Shown here: piece by piece, positions 1 to 6,992 of the stretch
How positions within the stretch are numbered: the stretch's first letter is position 1
Layout of the letters: each line of letters begins with the position of its first letter
Assembly: GCA_947454665.1 (NCBI GenBank)
Contig: CANGMU010000066.1
Span: 1 to 10,353 of the forward strand
Source: Pseudomonadota bacterium
GTDB taxonomy: Bacteria > Pseudomonadota > Gammaproteobacteria > Steroidobacterales > Steroidobacteraceae
DNA length: 10,353 bases
Direction: 5' to 3'
Notes under the pieces: model-generated
The model's input: the letters and a program-made list of their open reading frames with translations, nothing else
Database searches by the model: none
Told to the model about the DNA's origin: nothing
Translations under genes and position numbers: made by a program

Positions 1-1719
1 ACGCCGCTGATGGCCGATGGCGTGCTCTACACCACGGCTGGCATCCGCCGCAGTGTCGTCGCGATCGATGCGACCAACGGCGAGACGCTGTGGATGTACC
101 GCCTTGATGAAGGCGCGCGGGGTCTCGTCGCGCCGCGCCGCAGTTCCGGTCGCGGCGTGGCCTATTGGCGCAGCGACATGAAGGGCGAAGCGCCACGCGT
201 CCTGACTATCACGCCGGGCTTTCAGCTCGTTGCGCTCGATGCGAAGAGCGGTCGACCGGTGCCGGGCTTCGGCCAGGACGGGATTGTCGATTTGAAGCCC
301 GGCCTGCCGCGCGTCGATGACGCCGGCATGCCGCAGCCGGGCTCGAGTTCGCCACCGGTCATCGTTGGCGACGTGGTCGTCGTCGGCGTGGCCTTCGCCG
401 CCGGTGGCGCGCCAAAGACGACTGCCGCGGTGCCGGGCTGGGTCCGCGCCTATGACGTGCGCACCGGCGCACTGCGCTGGAGCTTCCACACCGTGCCCCA
501 GACCGGCGAAGACGGCAGTGAGACCTGGGAAGAGGGCAGCGAGCGCTACACGGGCAACACCGGCGTCTGGACGCCGTTCACGGCGGATGCCGCTCGCGGG
601 CTGGTCTATCTGCCGGTGGAAGGCTCGACCCACGATTTCTACGGCGGGCATCGTCCCGGCGATAACCTGTTCTCGGATTCACTCGTCTGCATCGATGCGA
701 AGACGGGCAAGCGCGTCTGGCATTACCAGATCATCCATCACGACCTCTGGGACTACGACCTGCCGGCGCCACCGGTGCTCGCGGACATCACCGTCGGCGG
801 CAAGAAGATCCCCGCCGTCGTGCAGGTCACCAAGCACGGTCACAGCTTCGTGTTCGATCGCGTGACCGGCAAGCCCGTCTGGCCGATCGAAGAGCGTCCC
901 GTGCCGCAGTCGGATGTGCCGGGTGAACGCACGGCGAAAACGCAGCCTTTCCCGACTTTGCCCGCGCCCTTCGAACCCCAGGGCCTGCGTGACGAGGACC
1001 TCATCGACTTCACGCCAGCGCTCAAGGCGAAGGCGCGCGAGATCATCAGCCAGTATCGCCATGGCCCGCTGTTCATCCCGCCGTCGGTCGTGGATGGCAA
1101 GAACCTCGGGACGCTGATCCGCCCGAACCTCTCGGGTGGCGCGAACTGGGCCGGTGGTGCCGTCGATCCCGAGACCGGACTGTTCTATGTCAGCTCCATC
1201 TCGACGGTGGGACCGATCGGCCTCAAGTCCGATCCCAAGCTGTCCGAGATGCGCTTCATCGGCACCTATGGTGAAGGCTTTCCGAATGGCTCGCTCGGCG
1301 GGCCAGAAGGCCTGCCGCTGGTGAAGCCGCCCTGGGGCCGCATCACCGCCATCGACCTCAATACCGGCCTGCATCGCTGGATGGTGCCGAACGCGGACAC
1401 GCCGGAGTGGGCGCGCAATAACCCGGCGCTGGCGGGCCTCAACATCCCGCGCACTGGGTCCTTCGACCAGGTGGGCCTGCTTGTCACCAAGACGCTGCTG
1501 TTCTCGGGCGAGGGCAGTGGGCTGTGGCGCGCTGGCGGCGGCGGCAACAAGCTGCGCGCGCATGACAAGGCCACGGGCGAGGTGCTGCACGAGTTCGTGC
1601 TGCCCGCCAACCAGTCCGGCATCCCGATGACCTATGCCGTCGGTGGACGCCAGTTCATCGTCGTGGCGGTGGGCGCGCGCGGACAACCGGGTGAGCTGGT
1701 TGCCTTGACCTTGCCCTGA
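1..1719 (+). CDS. PQQ-dependent dehydrogenase, membrane glucose dehydrogenase (Gcd)-like, 5' end missing
   Basis: The frame is open from base 1, so the N-terminus lies outside the window; about 572 residues remain. The family oxidises sugars or alcohols in the periplasm using pyrroloquinoline quinone and passes the electrons to the respiratory chain. The sequence shows the beta-propeller repeats of the quinoproteins, with tryptophan-docking motifs such as ALDAKSG, GALRW and GKRVW. A HHDLWDYDLP segment lies near bases 736-765. Its Asp (751-753) is exactly 27 residues before a Lys (832-834), the spacing of the catalytic Asp466/Lys493 pair in E. coli Gcd as I recall it. The C-terminus (IPMTYAVGGRQFIVVA) also matches the Gcd pattern. 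The visible part has one cysteine only, so it lacks the vicinal disulfide of methanol-dehydrogenase-type enzymes, and there is no CXXCH haem site. The substrate cannot be told: glucose, another polyol, or quinate-type are all possible. Whether it has the N-terminal membrane domain is unknown. Family call firm, specificity open. Confidence 0.9.
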   Translation, partial: TPLMADGVLYTTAGIRRSVVAIDATNGETLWMYRLDEGARGLVAPRRSSGRGVAYWRSDMKGEAPRVLTITPGFQLVALDAKSGRPVPGFGQDGIVDLKPGLPRVDDAGMPQPGSSSPPVIVGDVVVVGVAFAAGGAPKTTAAVPGWVRAYDVRTGALRWSFHTVPQTGEDGSETWEEGSERYTGNTGVWTPFTADAARGLVYLPVEGSTHDFYGGHRPGDNLFSDSLVCIDAKTGKRVWHYQIIHHDLWDYDLPAPPVLADITVGGKKIPAVVQVTKHGHSFVFDRVTGKPVWPIEERPVPQSDVPGERTAKTQPFPTLPAPFEPQGLRDEDLIDFTPALKAKAREIISQYRHGPLFIPPSVVDGKNLGTLIRPNLSGGANWAGGAVDPETGLFYVSSISTVGPIGLKSDPKLSEMRFIGTYGEGFPNGSLGGPEGLPLVKPPWGRITAIDLNTGLHRWMVPNADTPEWARNNPALAGLNIPRTGSFDQVGLLVTKTLLFSGEGSGLWRAGGGGNKLRAHDKATGEVLHEFVLPANQSGIPMTYAVGGRQFIVVAVGARGQPGELVALTLP

Positions 1720-1735
1720 CGACGCTGGATTTGAT

Positions 1736-1766
1736 GACGTCCGTGGGCGAATAGACCGCGGGCGTC
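1736..1766 (+). terminator. Possible hairpin terminator after the PQQ dehydrogenase gene
   Basis: An 11-pair stem (1736-1746 with 1756-1766, including two G-U pairs) closes a 9-base loop. It lies 16 bases after the dehydrogenase stop. A short run of four T (1772-1775) follows five bases after the stem, so it is not a textbook intrinsic terminator. It also lies directly before the ribosome binding site of the lipoprotein gene and could act as a leader hairpin instead. Confidence 0.35.
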
Positions 1767-1776
1767 GCAGCTTTTC

Positions 1777-1781
1777 AGGAG
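1777..1781 (+). promoter_or_regulatory. Shine-Dalgarno site of the lipoprotein gene
   Basis: AGGAG lies six bases before the ATG at 1788. It is the clearest ribosome binding site in the window. It fixes the start of the lipoprotein gene, which also gives a complete lipoprotein signal peptide. Confidence 0.75.
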
Positions 1782-1787
1782 TCGCAC

Positions 1788-2177
1788 ATGAATACGTTCA
1801 AGGTTTCGATCGTGATCGCGTTGCTGCTCGGCCTCGTTGGCTGCAGCAAGAAGGTCGTACCGCCCGAATGGACGCGCGTGACACCGCAAGGCGCTGCTGG
1901 CCGCGTGGTGTATCTCGACACGGCGCACATCGTCGTCAACGCGGGACTGGTCTACATCACCCTGCTGTCGCGCAAGGATGGGGCCGCTGCGGATGCGGCG
2001 GGCGTGCCCTTCGGCCTGAGCCATGCCGAAGCGAACTGCCCGGCGAACCGCATCGATCCGACGGCGCTCAAGGAAGATCAGTACGACGCGGCTGGCAAGC
2101 GGGTGGAGATGAAACTCGTGACGTTGACCGCCGAGGAATCGGCGGACGTGCTCGCGCGCAGCTGCAAGCAGCGCTGA
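1788..2177 (+). CDS. Small lipoprotein, possibly surface-adhesin protein E-like
   Basis: This encodes 129 residues. The N-terminus has one Lys at position 5, a hydrophobic stretch (about 6-17) and a lipobox LVGC with the acylated Cys at 19. Ser follows at +2 rather than Asp, so outer-membrane sorting by Lol is expected. The mature part has Trp28, a YLDT strand around 42-45 and two further cysteines, Cys84 (in EANCPANRI) and Cys126 near the C-terminus, which could form a disulfide. That layout (early Trp, a short V-D strand, a mid-protein Cys and a last Cys near the end) resembles the small proteins annotated as surface-adhesin protein E. This is a pattern match from memory and not a firm assignment. 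It has its own strong ribosome binding site 68 bases after the dehydrogenase and may or may not be co-transcribed with it. Function unknown. Confidence 0.85.
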   Translation: MNTFKVSIVIALLLGLVGCSKKVVPPEWTRVTPQGAAGRVVYLDTAHIVVNAGLVYITLLSRKDGAAADAAGVPFGLSHAEANCPANRIDPTALKEDQYDAAGKRVEMKLVTLTAEESADVLARSCKQR

Positions 2178-2194
2178 GTCCCGGCGGACTTCAG
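2174..2194. terminator. Small inverted repeat across both convergent stop codons
   Basis: CTGAGTCC (2174-2181) pairs with GGACTTCAG (2186-2194) around a 4-base CGGC loop, with one bulged base. The repeat contains the TGA stops of both the lipoprotein gene (plus) and the FimX-like gene (minus), which are 13 bases apart. It could serve as a bidirectional terminator, but neither side has a T run, so support is weak. Confidence 0.3.
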
Positions 2195-4296
2195 GACTCG
2201 CCGAGGACGACTTCTTCCGGCTGCTGCAGGAAGAATCCCTGCACGTAGTCCACGCCGAGTTGCCACAGCACGGCCATCGTGTTCGCGTCCTCGATGCGTT
2301 CCGCGATCGCCGGGATCTGATGTTCGTGGGCGGCCGCGACCAGGTTGCCGATGCGGGACTGCGTGTCGTGGTTGGTGCTCAGTCCCTGCAGCAGGGAGCC
2401 ATCGATCTTCACGTAATCCGCACGGACTGTATCGAGCAAGGCGACGGAACCTTCGCTGACGCCGTAATTCACGATAGCCAGATGCAGGCCGCGTTCCCGC
2501 AGGGCCTCGGACAGCCGGCGGACTTGCTGCAGGCGTTCCAGCGCCACGTCCTCCGGTATCTGGATGCAAAGCAGGTCTGGATCGACCTGCGCAGTACGGA
2601 TCTGTGCATCGAGCCAGGAAAGCAGAGTCGGGTCGGAAAGGCTGGCGATGGACAGGCGGATGAACAGCCTGCCTTCCTTGCGCTGCGCGGCGAGTTGCAG
2701 GGCGGCGCCGATCACCCAGCGATCGATGTTTTTCAGCAAGTCATTGCGTTCTGCCGGCGGCATGAATTCCGCCGGGAGCACTTCGGTACCGGTCGGATCG
2801 ATCATGCGGACCAGGACGTCTGCCATGTGCGCATCCTGGCCGTTCAGGCCCGCGATCGACTGCAGGACGAGGCGGAAGCGGTCTTCCATCAACGCCGCCT
2901 TGATCATCTTGATCCACACCGCGTCATAGCTCTGGACGCGTGTGTCGCTGTCTACGCGATTGAAGGCGAAGAGTTGGTTGCCACCTGCCTGGCGACCCTT
3001 GCGCAAGGCATCCAGGGCGTCCTGCGCGATCAGTTCGGCCTTCGGGGCGGTAGAGGGGACGAAGGCGAGGCCGACGGTGATGGTCGTCTGAACGGTCTTG
3101 CCATCGAACTCGAAGTGCTCGCGCCGGAAACGGTCGAGAAGCCGCTCGGCCCAGGCCTCTGCGTCACGCTCCGTGCCACGTTCCAGCAAGGCCATCAGGC
3201 CGACGCCGCTGTAATGACCCAGCAGGTCATGCGGCAGGATCTGTGACTTCACCAGGCGGGCGAAGGCTTCCACGAAATCCTCGCTGCCGATCACGCCCAT
3301 GTCGTGTTCGATCCCGCCGAAATGATCCGGCCGGATGCAGAGGAGGAATCGACGTCCACCTTGCAGCGGCGAGCGCAGGCGTTCGCCCAGGGCTTGCAGC
3401 AGCTGCGGGCGGTACAGCAGTCCGGTGCGCGGGTTGCAGCGGACGGCTGCGGCGAAATCCTCGGCGAGGTGTCGCTCTTCCCGACGCGGGGCCGGCACGA
3501 TCAGCCGAATGCAGGGTTCGCCGTCACGTTCGCCGAGCGCGAGGTTCAGCTCAAGTGGGAAACGCGAGCTGTCGTGGTGGATCGCATCGACCGTGATGCC
3601 GTGGTCCGCCCATCGACCGCCGATGCAGGCGATGAGCGCGCCGCGCAGCGCCGGCTGCGATTCCTCGTCGACGAGGTCCATGACAGGCTGCCCGGCGAGT
3701 TCCTCGGTGGACGCGTAGCCGAACAGTTCCAGCCAGGTGGTGTTGGCATCGACCAGGATGCCTTCCTGGACCTGGCCGATCGCATCGTTGGAGCGGCTCA
3801 GTACTGTTTCGAGCTGGCGCCGGGAATCCCGCGCGGTACGCAGCGTGGAGTCGAGCGCCGATTCGAGTCGTCGCCGGTGCAGTTCGCGCTCGATGACGGC
3901 CTGGAAGCGCGCCGGCATCGCGAAGCTGATGCTGTCCTGGGCGCCGTCGGCCAGATCCTTGGCAAGGCGGGCCTCGTCGAGTTCATCATGGATCGCGAGC
4001 AGCGGCAGGCCGGGATCGACCTGGTCACGCAGGCGCGCTGCCGCGCCGACCACATCCTCGTCGCGATCTGCGACCAGCAGCAACTGGGGCTGCTTTTCCT
4101 CGAGGGAAGCGGCGAGTTCGTGGAGCCCTGGCACCCAGGTGCAATGGGCCGCCATGCCTCCCCGTCGCAGCAGGCCATTGATGACCTCTACGAGATCGCG
4201 ACCCGGGCTCAGGACGAGCAGCGGCAGGGCGGTATCTTCCAAGCAGTTCTCCGTGCTGGTCGGACATTGTAGGGCAGCCGCGGGGGCGCTGCCCAT
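2191..4296 (-). CDS. FimX-like degenerate REC-PAS-GGDEF-EAL protein, probable c-di-GMP receptor
   Basis: This encodes 701 residues. Domain order: receiver-like (about 22-140), helical linker (140-165), PAS (about 165-270), GGDEF (about 285-445), EAL (about 455-698). All active sites look broken. The receiver has Ser-Pro where the acidic pair should be (residues 30-31) and lacks the conserved Lys before Pro128. GGDEF is replaced by SGVGL (364-368) and EAL by DVL (493-495). The Asn metal ligand is Arg547, and the DDFG loop has become VNYG (609-612). Lys630 remains in the VKIDG motif. This architecture and decay match FimX, which binds c-di-GMP through a non-catalytic EAL domain and controls type IV pilus assembly at the cell pole, working with PilZ and PilB in Xanthomonas. 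The ATG abuts the epmB stop. A TTG at 4240-4242 with GGAGA just upstream would also start a sensible protein (residue 19 onward). FimX role is inferred from architecture. Confidence 0.85.
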   Translation of the reverse strand: MGSAPAAALQCPTSTENCLEDTALPLLVLSPGRDLVEVINGLLRRGGMAAHCTWVPGLHELAASLEEKQPQLLLVADRDEDVVGAAARLRDQVDPGLPLLAIHDELDEARLAKDLADGAQDSISFAMPARFQAVIERELHRRRLESALDSTLRTARDSRRQLETVLSRSNDAIGQVQEGILVDANTTWLELFGYASTEELAGQPVMDLVDEESQPALRGALIACIGGRWADHGITVDAIHHDSSRFPLELNLALGERDGEPCIRLIVPAPRREERHLAEDFAAAVRCNPRTGLLYRPQLLQALGERLRSPLQGGRRFLLCIRPDHFGGIEHDMGVIGSEDFVEAFARLVKSQILPHDLLGHYSGVGLMALLERGTERDAEAWAERLLDRFRREHFEFDGKTVQTTITVGLAFVPSTAPKAELIAQDALDALRKGRQAGGNQLFAFNRVDSDTRVQSYDAVWIKMIKAALMEDRFRLVLQSIAGLNGQDAHMADVLVRMIDPTGTEVLPAEFMPPAERNDLLKNIDRWVIGAALQLAAQRKEGRLFIRLSIASLSDPTLLSWLDAQIRTAQVDPDLLCIQIPEDVALERLQQVRRLSEALRERGLHLAIVNYGVSEGSVALLDTVRADYVKIDGSLLQGLSTNHDTQSRIGNLVAAAHEHQIPAIAERIEDANTMAVLWQLGVDYVQGFFLQQPEEVVLGES

Positions 4297-5337
4297 TCAG
4301 CCGGCCGGCAGCAACAGGGTTTTGCCCGGTTTGCCCGGCTCTTCGCGTGCAAGACGCGGCACCAGATAACCCGGCAAACGGGCGGCCAGATCGCGCACCA
4401 GACATCGGGCCCGTTCGTCATCGACATGGAAATGCGCGGTGCCGCGGACGTAATCCGGCGCGTGCAGGTAATAGGGCAATACGCCGGCATCGAACAGGCT
4501 GCATGACAGGTCAGCCAGTCGATCCACGTCGTCGTTCACGCCCGCCAGCAGCACCGATTGGTTGAGCAGTTGCGCCCCGGTTCCGCGCAGGCGTTGCAGC
4601 GCGTCGCGGACTTCTTCGTCGATTTCAGCTGCGTGGTTCGCATGGACGACGACCACGACCGGAAGCGGCGAACGCGCGAGCAGGGCGAGCAGGCCGTTAT
4701 CCACACGCGAGGGCAGCACGATGGGGTTGCGCGTGTGGATGCGCAGGCGCCGCAGCTGCGGTAACGCTGCAGCCCGGGCAAACAGGGATTCCAGTCGCGC
4801 ATTGGACAGGGACAGCGGATCGCCCCCGCTCAGCAGCAGTTCTTCGACGTCCGGCGATGCGGCCAGGGTGCGGAAGGCCTCTTCCCAGCGCCTCTCCAGG
4901 CCGGTGTCCGCGGCGTAGTCGTAGTCACGACGGAAGCAGTAACGGCAATGAATCGCGCAGGCGCCGGTGGTCACCATCAGTGCGCGACCGAGGTACTTCT
5001 GCAGCAAGCCCGGCGCGCGGCGTGCGGCCGCTTCCTCGAGGGGGTCTGAGGTGAAGCCCGGGGCGTCCTGCAATTCCACCGAAGCAGCCAGTACCTGGCG
5101 CAACAGCGGGTCCTGCGGATCTCCCGGGCGCATCCGGGCGACAAAACTTCGCGGCACCCGCAGCGGGAATGTCACGGCGGCTGCGCGCAGGCCATCGAGG
5201 CCGCCTGGATCCAGCTGGTCCGGCCGCAGGCCGAGCAGATCGAGCAGTTCCACGGGGTCGCTGACCGCGTCAGCCAGCTCTTGCTGCCATGTGGCGGGGA
5301 GGCCGCTGTGGCGGTCTGGGAGGCTATTGGATACCAT
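4297..5337 (-). CDS. epmB: EF-P beta-lysylation protein EpmB (radical SAM lysine 2,3-aminomutase-like)
   Basis: EpmB converts L-lysine to (R)-beta-lysine, the substrate that EpmA puts on EF-P; it acts in the cytoplasm with a 4Fe-4S cluster, SAM and PLP. The 346 residues fit the short EpmB type and not the longer catabolic KamA. The radical SAM motif CAIHCRYC gives Cys127, Cys131 and Cys134, followed by FRRDYDY. SGGDPLSL (170-177) is the SAM-binding GGD segment. LLNQSVLLAGVND (257-269) and LPYYLHAPD (287-295) read almost as in E. coli EpmB. Lys339 in the C-terminal GKTLL is the likely PLP lysine by position. The ATG at 5335-5337 has AAGG six bases upstream on the minus strand. It is divergent from efp and followed without a gap by the FimX-like gene, so the two probably share a transcript. 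Confidence 0.95.
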   Translation of the reverse strand: MVSNSLPDRHSGLPATWQQELADAVSDPVELLDLLGLRPDQLDPGGLDGLRAAAVTFPLRVPRSFVARMRPGDPQDPLLRQVLAASVELQDAPGFTSDPLEEAAARRAPGLLQKYLGRALMVTTGACAIHCRYCFRRDYDYAADTGLERRWEEAFRTLAASPDVEELLLSGGDPLSLSNARLESLFARAAALPQLRRLRIHTRNPIVLPSRVDNGLLALLARSPLPVVVVVHANHAAEIDEEVRDALQRLRGTGAQLLNQSVLLAGVNDDVDRLADLSCSLFDAGVLPYYLHAPDYVRGTAHFHVDDERARCLVRDLAARLPGYLVPRLAREEPGKPGKTLLLPAG

Positions 5338-5402
5338 ACGCGACCTTTTTCATGGGGGCATTCTGCCGCCCATGCCAGCCGGATAGAAGCGGGAAACAGC
5401 GC
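5338..5402. promoter_or_regulatory. Divergent epmB-efp intergenic region
   Basis: These 65 bases must hold, or lie very near, the promoters of both epmB (minus) and efp (plus). I see no convincing -35/-10 pair on either strand. The clear elements are the epmB ribosome binding site (AAAAAGG on the minus strand, 5350 to 5344) and an inverted repeat at 5351-5374. Confidence 0.5.
5351..5374. repeat. Inverted repeat (hairpin or operator) between epmB and efp
   Basis: CATGGG (5351-5356) pairs with CCCATG (5369-5374), and inside it GGCA (5357-5360) pairs with TGCC (5364-5367). One base bulges (5368) and the loop is TTC. The 10-pair arms are exact apart from the bulge. The repeat directly adjoins the epmB ribosome binding site on the minus strand and ends 28 bases before the efp start. 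It could be a protein-binding operator or a 5' leader hairpin. No terminator role is likely, as it precedes both genes. Confidence 0.5.
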
Positions 5403-5969
5403 ATGGGCAGTTACAACACCAGCGAATTCAAGTCGGGCCTCAAGATCCTCATCGACAAGGACCCCTACGTCATCGTCGAAAACGAGATGGTGAAGCCGGG
5501 CAAGGGTCAGGCCTTCAATCGCGTCCGCGTGCGCAATCTGAAGACCGGCCGTACGGTTGAAAAGACCTGGAAGTCCGGCGACAGCGTGGAAGCCGCCGAC
5601 GTCGTCGACACCGACATGCAGTACCTGTACTCGGATGGCGACTTCTTCCACTTCATGGTGCCTGAGAACTTCGAGCAGTACGCGGCCGGCAAGGAAGCGA
5701 TCGGCGACAACGAGAAGTGGATGAAGGAAGGCATCAGCTGCATCGTCACGTTGTGGAACGGCGTGCCGCTGGTCGTGATGCCGCCGGCCCACATCGACCT
5801 GAAGGTCGTCGAGACCGATCCGGGCCTGAAGGGTGATACCGCGCAGGGCGGCCAGAAGCCGGCCAAGCTTGAAACCGGTGCCGTGGTCCGGGTCCCGTTG
5901 TTCATCAACGAGGGCGAGATCCTGAAGATCGATACCCGCAACGGCGAGTACATCGGCCGCGCCAAGTAA
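5403..5969 (+). CDS. efp: Translation elongation factor P
   Basis: EF-P binds the ribosome between the P and E sites and restores peptide bond formation at consecutive prolines. The 188 residues equal the usual length. The modification loop VKPGKGQAF puts Lys34 at the position that carries beta-lysine in E. coli, which agrees with epmB and epmA on either side. The N-terminal KOW-like domain covers about 1-65 and two OB folds follow. The conserved ending (IDTRNGEYIGRAK) is complete. An in-frame ATG lies upstream at 5289, but it falls inside epmB on the other strand and adds 38 residues foreign to the family, so ATG 5403 is the start. The ribosome binding site is poor (GGGAA about seven bases upstream). 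No sign of truncation. Confidence 0.98.
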   Translation: MGSYNTSEFKSGLKILIDKDPYVIVENEMVKPGKGQAFNRVRVRNLKTGRTVEKTWKSGDSVEAADVVDTDMQYLYSDGDFFHFMVPENFEQYAAGKEAIGDNEKWMKEGISCIVTLWNGVPLVVMPPAHIDLKVVETDPGLKGDTAQGGQKPAKLETGAVVRVPLFINEGEILKIDTRNGEYIGRAK

Positions 5970-5980
5970 GGCGCGTTCCC

Positions 5981-6010
5981 GGTCCGGCGCGCCTTGCGGC
6001 GTGCCGGGCC
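5981..6010. terminator. Strong GC-rich hairpin between convergent efp and epmA
   Basis: Bases 5981-5993 pair with 5998-6010 over 13 positions (two as G-U pairs) around a TTGC loop. The hairpin lies 11 bases after the efp stop and 10 bases beyond the epmA stop, so it is placed to end transcription from both sides. Neither strand has a T run after it, so termination may depend on Rho or be incomplete. Confidence 0.55.
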
Positions 6011-6020
6011 AGCGGGCCGC

Positions 6021-6992
6021 TCAGGCCTGCTCTGCGGTCATCGACAACACGGCGTCGATCCGCTTCTCGCCCAGCGAGAGCATCAGCACCCGGTCGAATC
6101 CCATCGCGACGCCCGCGCAGGCCGGCAGTCCGTTCTCCAGTGCAGCCAGCAGGCGCGCGTCGCCACCGTGGGGCGCAAGGCCGCGGCGGATCCGTTCCCG
6201 CTGGTCCGTCTCGAAACGTCTGCGTTGTTCCGTGGCGTTGCCAAGCTCCACATAACCATTCGCCAGTTCCACGCCCTCGGCATAAAGCTCGAAGCGCAGG
6301 GCAGTGGCCGGGTCCGCCGCATCCAGTTGCGCAAGCGAAGCCTGCGAGGCCGGGTAATGGTGCAGGCAGCAGAGCGAACCTCTTCCCAGTCGAGGTCCGA
6401 CTTGCGTGGCCACGAGGAAATCCAGCAATTCGTCACGCGTGGCGGTGGCGACGCTCTCCGCAGCCAGCCCGTGTTCCAGGGCGCATCGCGACAGCGAATC
6501 CGCATCTGCAGTGATGGGATCGATGGAAAGGCCTGACAGGAAGGCATCGCGGTAGGACAGCATCTCGACAGGCCGGAGTGTGCTGCCGTCGGCTGCCAGC
6601 AGTTCACCGGCGAGCGCGGCCGTCTCGGTCATCAACTCAGCCAGCGAGAAGCCAAGCCGGTACCACTCCAGCAAGCTGAATTCCGGATTGTGCTGCCCGC
6701 TGCGTTCGCCGGCGCGAAACACCTTGCACAGCTGGTAGATGTCGCCGCTGCCGGCAGCCAGCAGGCGCTTCATCGCGTATTCGGGCGAGGTGTGCAGGTA
6801 CCCCTGCCGCTGGCCGTCAGGCCCGGTCACGGTGAAGGATTCGATCTGCGGGTCGCTGGTTGCCGCTGCCCCGATGGCGGGCGTCTCCACTTCCAGTACG
6901 CCGCGCGCGGCGAAAAAGGCACGCGTGCGCGCCATCAACTGCGCCCGGCCTTCGAGCGCGGACCGGGTAGCCCCCGGGCGCCAGTCCGTCAT
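6021..6992 (-). CDS. epmA: EF-P--(R)-beta-lysine ligase EpmA (GenX/PoxA, truncated LysRS paralogue)
   Basis: EpmA activates (R)-beta-lysine with ATP and transfers it to Lys34 of EF-P in the cytoplasm. The protein is a class II lysyl-tRNA synthetase catalytic core without the N-terminal anticodon-binding domain: 323 residues against about 500 for LysRS. Motif 2 is visible as FRAGERSGQHNPEF (about 92-105) and motif 3 as GVAMGFDRVLML (about 294-305). LHTSPEYAMKRLL and FELYAEGVELANGY are further class II LysRS/EpmA signatures. The ATG at 6990-6992 overlaps the psd stop as TGATG; a GTG codon directly before it (6993-6995) is an alternative start. It is the last gene of the SCO-psd-epmA run, and translation is probably coupled to psd. 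Confidence 0.95.
   Translation of the reverse strand: MTDWRPGATRSALEGRAQLMARTRAFFAARGVLEVETPAIGAAATSDPQIESFTVTGPDGQRQGYLHTSPEYAMKRLLAAGSGDIYQLCKVFRAGERSGQHNPEFSLLEWYRLGFSLAELMTETAALAGELLAADGSTLRPVEMLSYRDAFLSGLSIDPITADADSLSRCALEHGLAAESVATATRDELLDFLVATQVGPRLGRGSLCCLHHYPASQASLAQLDAADPATALRFELYAEGVELANGYVELGNATEQRRRFETDQRERIRRGLAPHGGDARLLAALENGLPACAGVAMGFDRVLMLSLGEKRIDAVLSMTAEQA

Noticed and set aside
679..1686. Minus-strand open frame of 335 codons opposite the PQQ dehydrogenase
   Set aside because: His/Arg-rich shadow without any family signal; the plus strand encodes the quinoprotein motifs.
2260..4272. Long open frames on the plus strand (2260-3246 and 3304-4272) opposite the FimX-like gene
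   Set aside because: They show no recognisable domain, are rich in Arg/Gln/Ala and mirror a well-supported protein on the minus strand; high GC keeps antisense frames open.
4297..5337. Reading the KamA-like gene as a catabolic lysine 2,3-aminomutase
   Set aside because: Length, sequence segments and the neighbouring efp all point to EpmB.
6021..6992. Reading epmA as a lysyl-tRNA synthetase
   Set aside because: It lacks the anticodon-binding domain and has EpmA length and context.
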